A stretch of 64,000 bases of DNA from Cloeon dipterum (lineage: Eukaryota; Arthropoda; Insecta; Ephemeroptera; Baetidae): positions 33,528,335 to 33,592,334 of the forward strand of contig NC_088788.1 of NCBI RefSeq assembly GCF_949628265.1. Reading direction: 5' to 3'. The translations under genes and the position numbers were made by a program. Under the pieces are notes generated by a model. That model was not told the DNA's origin, did no database searches, and saw only the letters and a list, made by a program, of their open reading frames with translations. Shown here piece by piece: positions 35,101 through 48,019 of the stretch; within the stretch, counting starts at the first letter, position 1, and the number at the start of each line of letters is the position of its first letter.

Positions 35101-38100
35101 TCTAAGATAAGCCCAACACTGACGCTGTTACTGCAACGCATATTCAAATTACGATAACGAAAGCACGTTTTGACTAACACTCAAATTCTTTTAAAAAGAC
35201 GTTGTTCATGCAGAACCGTTGGCTCTTTCGCTAATTCTAATTCTAGTACAGGCGTGGGACGTAAATAAAATAAAATACCCTTTTTATTGCGCCTTTTAAT
35301 TATTTTTTATCGGTGAGTACGCACTTACGCAGAGAGGGCGGAGAGTGGGCAACAAATTACTGCGTACGAGCAGTTTCAAAGCACTTTAATTATTCACCTT
35401 ATCTGCATGAGTGTGTAAAAAGTCAGTATGACGGTCAAAACACGAAAATGCAAGCCTGCCACCAGTCAATTAGCAAGCAATGGATAACAGTTTGCCAAGG
35501 AAAAGCTTCAAAAAAGAATTTTGCATTATATACACAATACTGTATACCGAACCACTTTTCAACACATTAAGTTTAGGTTTTAGAGTAATTTTCTTCTTGA
35601 AGAAAGCACGAGGAATCGGCGCATTAAATGATTTGGACATTCAAAGCCAACCGTGGCTTACTGGATTATGTATTTTTTTCAATTTCATAAACAATATTTA
35701 ATCGTCTTTTTTTCAATGAACAATTTCTTGGCAGCTGTTGATAAAACAAGTCTGCGCGTCAGCAGGGAGTTGCCCTTGAAACGGGGATTGAAAGGAAATC
35801 TGCATTTTTCGTTTTGCAAGGTCAAGACAGTTGGAGCTCCTGCTTGCACTAAATCTCCTACTCATCAAAACAAGGGTTTAAATAAACATAAGGCGGAGGG
35901 AGAGAAAGAGAGAGATATTATCAAAGTTCTTGCTGTTTCTGCCACTTGGCGTTAACTGCCTGCACTTTCTTGAATACCCACGATTTTAAGATTCCCTTTG
36001 AACGGCTCAGATCACAAGAAGTGTTTTTGCCATTTGCTTGGTTAAAAGTTGTTGATATTTTAGCGCACATAGAACGGTGTCACAATTTTAATGGAAATCC
36101 CATTGAAGCAGAGAGTTATAAAATTTGCTCCGTGTTGTTTGCCAAGAACATTAATAGGCCAGACGATAATAATGCGAACAATGCTCCCCACGTCTACTAT
36201 TTCGTAACTCTACTCGTTTATTCACTTTACTCATAAAGTAGCACAGATATTATCTTCATGAAAATAATGTGACAAATATATTTTGAAATTATGTCACAGT
36301 CAGCTTAATTCCAAACATCAATAGAAAACAGCCCTCATAGACGCATCAATTGCGGAAGTAAATATTGTCAACTTGTGTCGCTCATACAAATTCCGGCCAA
36401 GGGATCAAAAAAGGTTTCGTGATACCGAATACAAGCTTTTAAAGCGTAATATAGCTTTCAAAAACGAGCAAGTAAGTGGAAAAGATAGCTCTATTTTATC
36501 TTTAAAAAGGTAAATGTTTCAAACAAAGTGGTCCTATTATCTAAATAAAGAATTTAATGAACGTATGCAACTGGAAATGTTCAATGGAACCTGATGTTTG
36601 TGATTTTCTCTGTACCTACTTGTTTATTATTCGAGCTAAAAATATTGAACAGTTAAGTGTAGAAAATTGCACAAACAATTAATAGAAAAATGACAGGTCG
36701 TAATAACTGCATAAACGCGCGAAGCAATAAATTGAATCATCGTTTGTGCCGCAATCGAGTTATTAGGACTGTTATTTAAGACGATCTACTATTTTTTTCT
36801 GAGTTTCAAATCTTCATGAGGTTATCAAATGAGCACGAATCGTGCAATTTAAAGCCATACTTTCGTCAAACACTGCCAACGCTTTCGAAAAGCGCTTAAA
36901 AGTGACCAAAACCATCTAATTCGTTCAGTGTGGCATACAAGTTGTCTTCGAATATGATTTTCATTTTAAAAATCAAATAAATGTTTTGGCTTGTCCAGTG
37001 TTTATATTTTATATACGTGACGAAAGACATACAAAACGTTCCATTTTTGCCAATATTGATCAACTCGGGTTCTAACGGTCTGAATTGTAATAAATCCCAC
37101 CCTCCGACTCGTCTCGACCTCCCCTAGGTAGCCAAAGGGTTTTTAGGGTGATCAACCCATGCATTACAGGAACGATAAAAATGCGTCGCTTTGCACATTC
37201 ACAAACTTGTTCACTGATCTCAGCTCTCTTAAATTAATTCAAATCTACCCCTAACTACCACCTTTTACCCTTGATATAGAGAGTTAAAAAAATCTAAACA
37301 GCAGAACCAGAAATTCCATCCCTTTATAACTAATCAATATTTTCTACGAAGGTAGAAATAAGGCAAGTTGGTGGGTTATCGTTATCACCCCCAAAACTGT
37401 CCAGGGGAGGTTGTAACGATTCGAACGGTGTAAGTTTTTGTAAATCTGATGTCTCAAAGCCGAGATTCAGCGATGACAATGTTGACAAAAAATAAAAGTT
37501 TTAATTTTTGGCTAAATTGCCAATTTTTTTTAATAATAGCACTTATATTATCAAAGGAAACCCACCTAAATGGTCTCAGCCGAAAAAATTCCTACAAAAC
37601 ATCTAAAAATAGCTCAACTATAATCTCTCCGTCTAAAAATAACAGCTCAATACTTTAATTTGAAATCAGTAATTCAAAACTATCTAAAGGAAATACGATT
37701 GTGATTTAAATTGTTTGATAAAGAGTGTAAAAAATGGTGTAGAGCTTTCTCTGCTTGTGAAGTCCATAAAATTATTTATGATTTTAACGCAATAATGTTA
37801 CCAAATTGCTCCAATTTTATAGTTGTGAAATTGAGAGGACACGAAGTAAACAGTGAGTAAACATCAAGAAAGGTGTGAAATGAAAATAAATAACAAAGAT
37901 GAAATAAGTTTGTTTCAATTTCATTGCGGAAAAAACAACCTTTAGTCGAGTTTTAATTTAAAAATAAATACACACAGTTCAAAATAAATATTAATTCACT
38001 GAGTCTACAATTTCTCTAAAATATACAAAACAAAAGGATCCGAGTTTTAATATCAAAATTCACAAAAGCTCAATTTTCTTGACATTTCTCCATCAAAATT

Positions 38101-38536
38101 CCCAAAATTCATAGACGTAAAAACTATATATTAATAATTCAATTTTAACAACAAAGTTTGTAAGTTAAGAAGAAAATCCAACCGCGAGTAAAAACTAATG
38201 TCAATAAACTTCTTTTTTCTTAGAAGAGAATAAATTAAAAGGCAGCACGTGTTTGTTTGGCAGTGCGTATTAAGTAACGAAATCGGCATGACAACGTGCT
38301 AGGCGAGGCAGCCAAGTGTGTCTGCTCTTTTTTCAATGAGCGCCGCGAATTCCCGCGCTCCGGGCCCCCCAAGATCATGTGTTTTGCCGGCCGAAGGGAC
38401 TCACCTGGCATCGGCAGACGACGTCGGCGTCGGCGGCGAGCAGGTCGACCAGCTTGCCCTTGCCCTCGTCGCCCCACTGGGCCCCGAGGACGACGGTGGC
38501 CTGGCGCACCTCGTGGTGGTTGTTGTGGCCGTTCAT
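26196..38536 (-). CDS. AdSS: Adenylosuccinate synthetase
   Basis: This enzyme makes adenylosuccinate from IMP, aspartate and GTP, the first committed step to AMP in the cytosol. Ten exons (minus-strand order): 38405-38536, 29336-29438, 29149-29279, 28943-29091, 28681-28886, 28220-28374, 28037-28161, 26638-26764, 26463-26583, 26196-26248. Together they give 1302 nt or 433 residues, close to other animal enzymes, with every phase consistent. Motifs in order: [14 protein letters not shown] (residues 15-28, with the catalytic Asp and P-loop), [11 protein letters not shown] (45-55, with the catalytic His), [75 protein letters not shown] (guanine recognition) and [12 protein letters not shown] at the end. 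The ATG at 38536 is the only start in frame near a GC-rich promoter. All motifs are intact, so it should be active. Confidence 0.96.
27711..27925 (+). repeat. Dispersed repeat family 1, copy a (AdSS intron)
   Basis: This segment lies in the 1.3-kb AdSS intron and matches the reverse complement of 60171-60390. Shared blocks include GCGCGGCTGACA, GTTTGATAGTGC, AAAGGGCC, GACCCTTTTT and ACGTGACCCAAAATTT. It is GC-richer than its surroundings, non-coding, and probably a short non-autonomous transposon (MITE or SINE-like). Confidence 0.65.
30004..30268. repeat. Long foldback element in AdSS intron
   Basis: The left arm (30004-30110) and right arm (30150-30268) are imperfect reverse complements over more than 100 bases. 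Pairs include TACTCATTGC (30101-30110) with GCAATGAGTA (30150-30159), AGCTGCAG (30061-30068) with CTGCAGCT (30191-30198), and CAGCGGCTATTTC (30006-30018) with GAAATAGCCGCTG (30254-30266). The loop is about 39 bases. It could be a foldback transposon or a hairpin-RNA source; no coding sequence is present. Confidence 0.7.
32585..32706 (+). repeat. Dispersed repeat family 2, copy a
   Basis: It shares long blocks with the reverse complement of 34045-34168: AATGAAATCAGGACCGAGGAAC against AATGAAATCAGAACCGAGGAAC (one difference), then TTTGCCAAA, TTTTTC-CAGTGATTTT and a GATCC...TCGCGATC-like end. The two copies face each other 1.3 kb apart in the AdSS intron. Confidence 0.65.
34045..34168 (-). repeat. 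Dispersed repeat family 2, copy b (inverted)
   Basis: This is the reverse-complement partner of 32585-32706, with the same block order and scattered differences. It is non-coding. Together they could form a long-range hairpin in the AdSS primary transcript. Confidence 0.65.
38405..38536 (-). CDS. AdSS: AdSS first coding exon
   Basis: It encodes the first 44 residues, including [14 protein letters not shown], the catalytic Asp/P-loop signature, and ends VVCRCQ just before GGNNAGH in the next exon. The frame remains open for a few codons upstream of the ATG, but only through non-ATG codons, so 38536 is the start. Confidence 0.93.
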
Positions 38537-38930
38537 TTTGCGAATCGACTCTCGGTTTTCGGGAAACAACGGTGTGTTTGCAAAGGAGAGGCGCGAGTTG
38601 CGAACCGGAAGTGTCCAACTGACCGGAAGCGGTTATCTCCGGAGCATGGTGACTCGATTAGGCAGGGTGCACGCGAAGTTCGGACAGTATTCGTTCGGAC
38701 ACAACCGACCCGGCCGACAGCGAGCGCAGCAGAAATGTTTTTCTGCTCGCTCGTGAAAATAGAAGGCTGACGGAGGGTGTGCGGGCAGGCGGGCGGAAGG
38801 GAGGGGACGCGTTGGCGGGGAGGCAATCATTATTTGCGCTGTTGCCCGGGCGCAGGGATGGCGCTCGCGAACGCGCCAGCCTGAGTGGCGCGTGGCGCGC
38901 TGCGAACGAAATTGAAAGTTTTTCGCGGAC
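38537..38930 (-). promoter_or_regulatory. GC-rich 5' region of AdSS
   Basis: A GC-rich patch of about 0.4 kb lies upstream of the AdSS ATG, in contrast to the AT-rich flanks. It fits a housekeeping-type promoter plus 5' UTR. No clear TATA box was seen and the start site cannot be placed. Confidence 0.4.
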
Positions 38931-39664
38931 CCTCATCTTGATGAAAATCTAAAAGTGACTCTAGAGTGTCTTGATTTAGTCTCCGAGATTGTTAACATTT
39001 GAAATTTATGGCTGGACACTTCAAGAGTTATGTATTCAATAAAAATACTATTATTTTGGAATTTTACACATACACACATGCTTTGCTCTATATTTACTTG
39101 ATTTAAAGTAAGAAAATGCTTTTCAGAAACCTTGTGAAAAATCATTATTTACTTGAAATACTATCTAAAAATGAGGAAAAAGCTAAATATTTACAAGGTA
39201 TTGCCGTTAAAATATTGGAAATAAATTAAACAAGGCTTCATCCTCGTTGCGAAATTGTCGTTTTAATTTCTCGACTATATGTTTCGACGTCATCCAGTAC
39301 GTCCTAATCATGACTAAATCATTAAAATCAATACTATATTATAATGTCACATTTTAAATTACAAAATATTCCGACATGAAAATTCCAGACACTTTCTCAA
39401 CAAATTAATATCACCCACCTACATATTCATGAGGCAGTTGAGGCTAGCTCCAAAGACCAAATGTGGAAATTCTAAGCCATCCCTTTGTTAGATATACGCG
39501 CACCTCACAGGTGGTATTGCCGTTTAAATTGAAATAGACTCAAAAGTTTGCATGCTTATCAAGCGGCGTGCACTGCCTGGTCATACAAAATAAAAATATT
39601 CTCCTTAAAAGGGATGCACATCCTGACATCATATATTATGGGCACCGCCGTGCAAGGCGCCACA

Positions 39665-39728
<64 letters not shown>

Positions 39729-40495
39729 ATATGACTGTTTCTCACGATCCTTTCATCTATACCAAGAAAAATGAATTTCTTTTAGCTGTCAAAGCTATGT
39801 TTTTTATATCCATAGTCGCCGGGGTTAATTTATCATTGCATAAGATGTATTGAGTTTCGTTTATTATTGGTTTTCCAATCGACTTAATTGCCTATTTAAT
39901 TCCACTATTTATTGTGAAATTATTTTAACTTGCTGATATATAGCATAGGTTGTACATTACAAACTGTTGGTAATTTTAATATAATCAATAAAATCAGTGA
40001 ACTACTTTGTATACCAAAAATCCAAAATATATTTTTTTGTTAACCTGTAAAGCTAATTTAACAGATATTGAGCTATTTTATTTGAAAATCACAAAAGATA
40101 CTTGTAAAAAAATAATTTGAAACTTGTTATGAACGTGAATTAAAAGTCACGTGTTTTATTTAACCCGTTTTTCAATAACATTAAAGTAAATCAATTAGTG
40201 AGATAAGCCGCACGATTAAGATAGCCCAAACAAAGATGATCATTCAAAAAATAGTTTCGGCGCAGTATGTTTTTGTTGTACCCCTCGTACTCCAGAAAGA
40301 TATAGCTATTGATAGCAATGAATTTTGTTGTAGAGATAATTAGCAATGCAAATGTTGGGAACCACCCGAAGCCGGTGTAAAGGTTATGCTCACGCGGTGC
40401 TACCAAATGGTTTAAAAAGCGTGATACGAGCTGCAATTTCCAGCATTTGCGCTCCCGTTGCCATACAGTTTGCACAATTTTTTTTAAATAGCAGA
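38931..40495. other. Intergenic AT-rich spacer
   Basis: Lies between the divergent AdSS and astacin genes. It contains a TA microsatellite (39671-39725) and two short segments (39150-39166, 39547-39568) that also occur in the AdSS intron at 33868-33884 and 33938-33959. No gene was seen. Confidence 0.5.
39671..39725. repeat. TA microsatellite
   Basis: An uninterrupted (TA)n tract of about 27 units. Length may be unreliable in the assembly and is likely polymorphic. Confidence 0.95.
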
Positions 40496-41989
<1,494 letters not shown>

Positions 41990-44900
41990 TTAAATACAAA
42001 AATAAACGTTTCAGAACATTGCAAAATTTGATAGAGTTTACAGATTTTATTAAGATAACCCTCTAATGAGATTCAAAATTCATTTTAAAATATTATTAGT
42101 ACATACAGTACACTAATGAACAGTTAATTATAAATTATTATCTGGCGAAGAGCTATCTTGCGGCTATTTATAGATTTTAATTTGTATATTATGCAATTCG
42201 CTTGACGAAGCAGTTACACTGGCTGCCTAACGAAATACTTTTGAGAAAACAGCGAGCTATAAAAGATTGATATATTAATAAACACATCATGAACTCTCAA
42301 ATATTAAAGTACAATATTTGTTTTAAAATATATAATTTTACACATTTGGAAGTATTAAGGGGAATCCATATTATTTAATTAGTTATCGAACATCTCGTTA
42401 ATTCCTTATTTTATTCTGAAAAATATGTTTCATACCAGGTAAAATAGCACATACGCATTTTAAAGGTTATTATAACAACGAATGATACACTGCATGTTAA
42501 ATATCTACTTCAGCACCCATAAATTAAGCAAGTTTCAGATTAATAGCAGCGTTCCACTTCAGTTTATATATTCTGAAGTCGGACTATCGCCCGTGAAGCA
42601 CAAACAAAACGAGTTTCACACCAGATTTCTGGTAATGTCCATATAAGTTCAACTCGTCTGGTTTTCAAAACTGTAAGAGTTATTTTGCTTTTAAATGAAC
42701 CCTCTCAACAACTAGGAACTAGGGTATTCAGTTTATTGTTAAATATTTGATCACTATACTGAACCACATTAATTTTGAAAGCGTGTCGCTTAATTATAAT
42801 CTCACTCAAGTAAAACTCCTAAAGAAATGCAAAAAAGTGTAAACCATGATTTGTGTTGAAATTTACCCAAAGAAACTGTCAACCTTGCGCAAAATGCAAA
42901 AAAATATGTAAATTTTACAACGAAAAATTACAAAAACGACTATTTTCAACTCTTTGCATATATTTATTATTTCATAATTATGAGGTATTTAAAAAATACT
43001 AATAGTAGAAAACAATTATTAGTCTGATAGCGAGGTATCAGTGGCACATTTAAAATCAGAGAATATTTAGGCACATTTATAACTTATTCTCTTTTCTTCT
43101 TGTTCCAAATTGTGGAAATACCCGCCACAGCATTATGTTAATTGCAATGGATATATATACGAGAAAGGATTTCACGGAAGATGAGGATTTTTTGCTTATA
43201 TCATGGGCCGGATGTCAATTAGAATTTATTAATCGACGAATATTTATAGTTTAAAATTTTATTTTACTATGTTGCAGCCAATTTTTATGCAAAATTGTTT
43301 TTTAATTTTTGAGAAAGACACCAAAAATTTCAGTATGTTGATTATTTTATCAAGATTTTTGCTTCATGTTGAATTCCCTTATTTTGCTCTTTGTACTAAG
43401 CACAAGTCTTGTTTCGCTTCCGTTTCCGTCGAGTGTCTCGAGTCTCTTTTAGGGACCCAACTGAGCCAAACTGTTCCTTTTTACTCTCAAACTTTTGAAA
43501 ATGGCATTGACGATAGTTTCGTTCCAATATTATTATACCACGTGCGACTTTCGAGAGACAGTAAAAAAGAGTAATTATAATTATCATAATATATATAACA
43601 TCATTTTTAATCAGATTAAACACCATAATTTTTACAACTACAATATTAATTGTCAGGAAATTTGATGAAATGGATAAAATTTTAACTGGTGCGCAAACGC
43701 AGCTAATGCTGTTACGCACTTTTTTCTTTTTAACCAAAAATATGGAGTTAGGATGACATGTTTTACGATGTGATATAATAAGATTCACACATTGGTCATC
43801 TATGTAAATTTCGGTCATGCAGTCCATGCATATTGCTGCCACAACTGTTGGGTTGGCACCAATTCCCTTAGCTGCCCGTAGCCATAACGCCCATTACTGA
43901 TTATAAGCCTTAAGCTTACACGCTTTCGTGTTTCATGGTCTTACTGGTCATAGCCATCAGCCGTCATATTATCATACATAGCTTCGATTTCGATCATGAC
44001 CCAGCCAGTAGAAGTAATAGTAATAGTCTGTCGTCATCCTATGCTCTGCACTCAGCTGAAGGACGGTTGTTGTTGCCATCGTTACCCAAACAACGAGACA
44101 CCAAAAGTGGACAAACCAGTAGAGGAGTAAAGTGCACGGTAAGTAAATTTTAACCGCAAATAATGACGCTATCACAGAGATTCTAATGTTATCGTTATGT
44201 GATTGTCATACAGAGCAATGCACATATATAGAGGTTGAGGAGGGCACGAGGGAGCACATCATACATAATTTTACAAGTAACAGTGCTAGTTTTGTGCGTA
44301 TACCTATGCAAATTTGCCGGTTCCCGCACATGCTGGCATACGCATGCGCTTCTCAACCTGCCACCTTTAATTAACTGACCGATCAACCAACCTCCGCACG
44401 CAGTGGTCATGTCGCTTACTCGCTCTCCGGCCGGGAAATTAAATCCTGCGTGTTATTATAGAAGTTGTAATGCAGATATGTATTTTTATATCGACCAATT
44501 ATACAATAATAATTATTGCTACACTCAAAAATAAATGACTGAGGAATTAAGGGAATTAAGACGCATTATCTTCTCTTTTGCTCATCTACCCTACACAATA
44601 TTTTCTGCTGGTCTTCGAATTAGTTTCAAAATTAAATTTATTATGGGCTGACACTTGACAGGGAAACTCTGCCCCAAATCAGCACACATCCATAAAGTAA
44701 TGAGACAATTATTATGTAGGAACAACATTTGGAAGGAAGTAATGATCAATGGTAGCTTGAGATTATTGCTTCTTCAATTTTCTTCTTCAATTAGCACAAT
44801 ATTTTTAATTGAAACATTTAAAAAAAACAGTCCGTTAATTTGAATGATAATCAGGAGGAAAATTCGGATGGCCTATTCGCGCATTCCTCATTGAAAACAG

Positions 44901-45168
44901 TAAAAAGTCGTCGTTTTCTTTTATGCCTACTTCGGCTGTCAACTGCAGCCTTATTTCATGGAAAAAAATTAATCTCTATTTAGATAATAATGCAGAATAG
45001 TCAAAAAATTTACAGCAGGTAATTTAAAAAATATATTTTCAGGATATTTTTCGACTGGGAAAATGTCTCGATCTTGTAAATAAAAAAGAAATTACAGAAA
45101 AAGCTTTGAGAACGCAGAGGCTGCTTAGGGGCGTAACCAACCCTTGGTGTGTGAGAAAAATAACCCAC
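41990..45168. other. AT-rich spacer without a recognised gene
   Basis: An astacin poly(A) signal (AATAAA) occurs at 42001-42006. Beyond this I see no exon with family similarity. The longest open frame (minus, 43396-43842) is low-complexity Ile/Lys-rich and not convincing. A good donor-like site (ACG|GTAAGT) at 44139 on the plus strand ends a Ser-rich frame that I could not assign. Confidence 0.45.
42001..42006 (+). terminator. Poly(A) signal of the astacin gene
   Basis: AATAAA starts 12 bases after the TAG at 41987-41989, suggesting a very short 3' UTR. Confidence 0.55.
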
Positions 45169-45259
45169 CTGAACCTGTAGTGCTGCGCTTGCGCCAGCTC
45201 TTCCTCAATCATTCGAAGGACAGCTGGTCCGTAGCACGCTTCTAGAGTTTGGACTCGAG
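45169..45259 (-). CDS. Orphan exon-like segment, unknown product
   Basis: On the minus strand, a good acceptor (CTTCTGCTTCAG) and donor (TTCAG|GTGGGT) enclose 91 bases open in only one of three frames. That frame reads RVQTLEACYGPAVL, then RMIEEELAQAQHYRF. The composition looks like a real protein (balanced, helical), unlike surrounding AT-rich frames. I do not recognise the family and found no partner exons in matching phase nearby, so it may be a decayed exon, part of a gene with distant exons, or chance. Confidence 0.35.
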
Positions 45260-47680
45260 CTGAAGCAGAAGAAGCGTGTATTTGGGCAAAAAGAAATCAA
45301 CTCCGGATACTGAATAGCCTGAATAGATGAAACTAGTCTACGGCCGTTATAATGTCATCAGCCACCCCATATCTAGCTCATTGATATGTGGAGGGTTGTT
45401 TTCAAATGTGAGTCAAAAATATTCCTTAAAAATGTTTATTCGATTGCTTGTTTTGTTTGTGCTTTCCGAAAGGCACATTACCTTTACCAACCAGCAATTC
45501 GAGTTTGTGCCATGAAATATGTAAATAACTTAATATTTTCTTTAAAATTATTAATTAACCTGCTGTAAATTTAACGTCGTATTCTATGTTTTTGAAACAG
45601 GGTGCAGTTAACAGCCGAAAATTAGTAGGCATAATACGATGACTTTCCAATTATTTCATATATATTAATGTTTATTGCTCATTTTAAATATTTAATATTT
45701 ACATGCATAAATTATTGAGATTCGCGAATAATGCGTCGTGGTAGCGGAAAAATTACGCATTGCATTATGGCAAAAAATGGACAGTTAGTATCTGCATAAA
45801 CGCCTGAAACAAAGAATTGATTCGTCGTTGTCACGTCCGTTAGTTAATAAATTTAATTCAACACTCAGAAACACTTTAAAATTGCAACACAAGAACTACT
45901 CGCATAGGGAGGGGAAATTTTATGCGTCACACAATACTTCAAACTCGGTGGCAGGTCGTTATAGGGCTTGCATACCCTGCGTATGATAAGGCGCTTCCGT
46001 CAAAAGCCTTTTTGCTGGGGGCGGCTGGAGGCGGGGATGTGCCGTGTTGTCCCCTCGCAGGGCGCGTCCTTGAACGATTCTCGCTCTTGCGTCGTCAGTC
46101 AGTCAGTGTCTGGCCGCTTTGAAAGAAGGGGAAGAAGACAAGGTCAGTGTGCCGCAGGTTCAAGACGTTCTAGTTGAAAGGCATATTATTTTGTCGGGTC
46201 AGGAAAGGATCTTACCGGTTCATGCCCGTACGCAGTGCCGATTGCAATTAGTCCATTTTTTCATTAGGTCTCTATTTTCAATGCACATAAAACTCATATT
46301 CTGAAACTTAAACATCATTCTTCTTTCTATAAAAAACGGCCTCATTGTTAAAAATTTTCCTTTTAATTCCTCGATTTTCTATTAACAAATTTAGCGTTTG
46401 CTATGTATTTCATGAAAATTGTAATTGTGATGCCAGAACTGAAAGGGAAAGAAGGTGCATTCTTTTAGTATTAACCTGCTCTTAAGTAGTACATTAGAAA
46501 ACAGCTCGGCCTTAACTTGCTGATAAAATCTCAGCACTTCGACATATATATCCCATTTAAAATAATGAACAATTCCACGGAAGCAGCGTTCCGACTGGCC
46601 GTCATTTTGCGTATTTCGGTTAATGAATATTCCTTAATAAAAATCAGCGACAACTCGCCAGTATAGGAATTATACGTATATAAATTGCGGAGCATTAAGC
46701 AGTCCGATCGGCACGATTTCATTGTGCATTCCCGCGAGCGAAATGAGTTCAAAAGGAAAGGTTTTTCAATTGGTTAGATGGCAATATTTTTTAGTTTGAC
46801 GCGTTTGTTTGTTCCCAGCATTAAAAATTGATTGCCCAAGATAATGCGTGGTCATAGGTGCGTTTTGGAAAAACGTTAATTTGCAGTTTGGCAGAGCTAA
46901 ATGGGTATGGCATTTCGTTTGTCACAAAAGTGACACGCCGCACATTGTGTCATTTAAAGTTATTGCGGCCGACACTATTCAATTGAGAAATATTTGTAAG
47001 CAACGAGGATGCAATCCGTTTAGTTTAACAATAGAAAAAGCAACCTCGTGTGTCGAAATTTTTACTTGATTTGATCAATATTCCTTTCTTTTGAAATTCT
47101 TCCCTAGATTGCACATAGAGTGTTTCCAGGTTGTTGGTTCTTTTATTCAATAACATTGCTAGTTTATAAGAACGATAAATAACGTCAAATCTTTCATATT
47201 TTATCTATGAATTAATTGAAATTCTCAATGAAAATTTAAAAATAATGTATAATTTTATTGCTCTTCTCTGCGCGGACTTGACTATTAGGATTAAGTGGCT
47301 ATGAGTGAATTTTTTAGGGACGATTTATTAAAACAATACCACGTTCCCATACTGCTGTACAACTACTGCTGTTTTACCTTTTTAGTTATGACTATCAGCG
47401 TTGACGAATATAAACATAACGTTATTTTTAATTTGCATGCTATATCCTGCATGTGTGCATTATTTCTTAGTTCTGTTGTAATTGTTATCATTCAGCACCC
47501 AGTTTTAAATAATATAACTTTCGTGCCTGTTCACAGATAAGACACGTGTCGCATGAACACTGATGCTCACACTGCGTTCAACAGACTGCTTTAAATTTTT
47601 TTGTTACACACGGAAATCTGTAAGTTATGGAAAAAATTTATATTGAACTAATACAATAATTATTTGCCTGGTTCTTCCAG
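45260..47680. other. Spacer upstream of disordered-protein gene 1
   Basis: Mostly AT-rich, with a GC-rich island at about 45960-46145 described separately. No coding exon was supported. A strong donor-like site (TCT|GTAAGT near 47619) could end a non-coding exon. Confidence 0.4.
46040..46142 (+). promoter_or_regulatory. Promoter-like GC-rich patch with initiator repeats
   Basis: An isolated GC-rich patch contains TCAGTCAGTCAGTG (46095-46108), resembling the arthropod TCAGT initiator, and is followed by AAG|GTCAGT, a plausible donor at 46143. It could be the TSS and a non-coding first exon for the gene whose first acceptor is at 47681. This is inference only. Confidence 0.3.
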
Positions 47681-47692
47681 AGTTTTAGCACC

Positions 47693-48019
47693 ATGCTCTC
47701 ATATAGCAAAGGTGGCGTGAGGATGGTTTACAGTTTTGACGATGGAACTGAATCTGGCTGCGAAAGTAACAGCCTCCTGGTCAATTCGCACTCTTTGAAC
47801 ACTTCACAGCAAGTTCCTAAACAAGTTGATTCTGCATCAGTTTCAGCAACACTTGCTGTAACTGGCAAAAAAGACGACCAAATTACACAGCAAGTTCCTA
47901 AACAAGCTGATTCTGCATCAGTTTCCACAACACTTCCTGTAACTGGCAAAATAGACGACCAAATTACACAGCAATTTCCTAAAGAAGCTGATTCTGCTTC
48001 AGTTTCCTCAACACTTCCT
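47693..48019 (+). CDS. Paralogue 1 exon 1 with 27-residue tandem repeats
   Basis: After a 38-residue lead, a unit of 27 residues (81 nt) starting QQVPKQ, with core DSASVS.TL and ending VTGK.DDQIT, is repeated at 47807-47887, 47888-47968 and from 47969. The exon ends inside the third unit at CCT|GTAACT (48020). The rest of that unit lies in the 61-nt intron and runs into a stop at 48047. Confidence 0.75.

Larger units (their letters stand above)
29439..38404 (-). other. AdSS: 9.0-kb first intron of AdSS
   Basis: It is bounded by donor CAG|GTGAGT (minus strand, 38404) and acceptor CCAG at 29439-29441. It contains a long foldback element (30004-30268), an inverted pair of dispersed repeats (32585-32706 and 34045-34168), a GCC run near 31127-31142 and a CCGGC run near 34646-34661. 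I found no nested gene. Confidence 0.8.

Noticed and set aside
38533-38569. Possible longer N terminus of AdSS beginning at 38569
   Set aside because: The codon there is TTG, not ATG; the first in-frame ATG is at 38536.
43396-43842. 148-codon minus-strand frame
   Set aside because: Ile/Lys/Asn-rich from AT-rich DNA, no recognisable motif and no splice or promoter context.
43935-44138. Plus-strand Ser-rich frame ending at a strong donor (ACG|GTAAGT)
   Set aside because: There is no matching acceptor exon downstream in phase and no family similarity; kept only as a note in the spacer entry.
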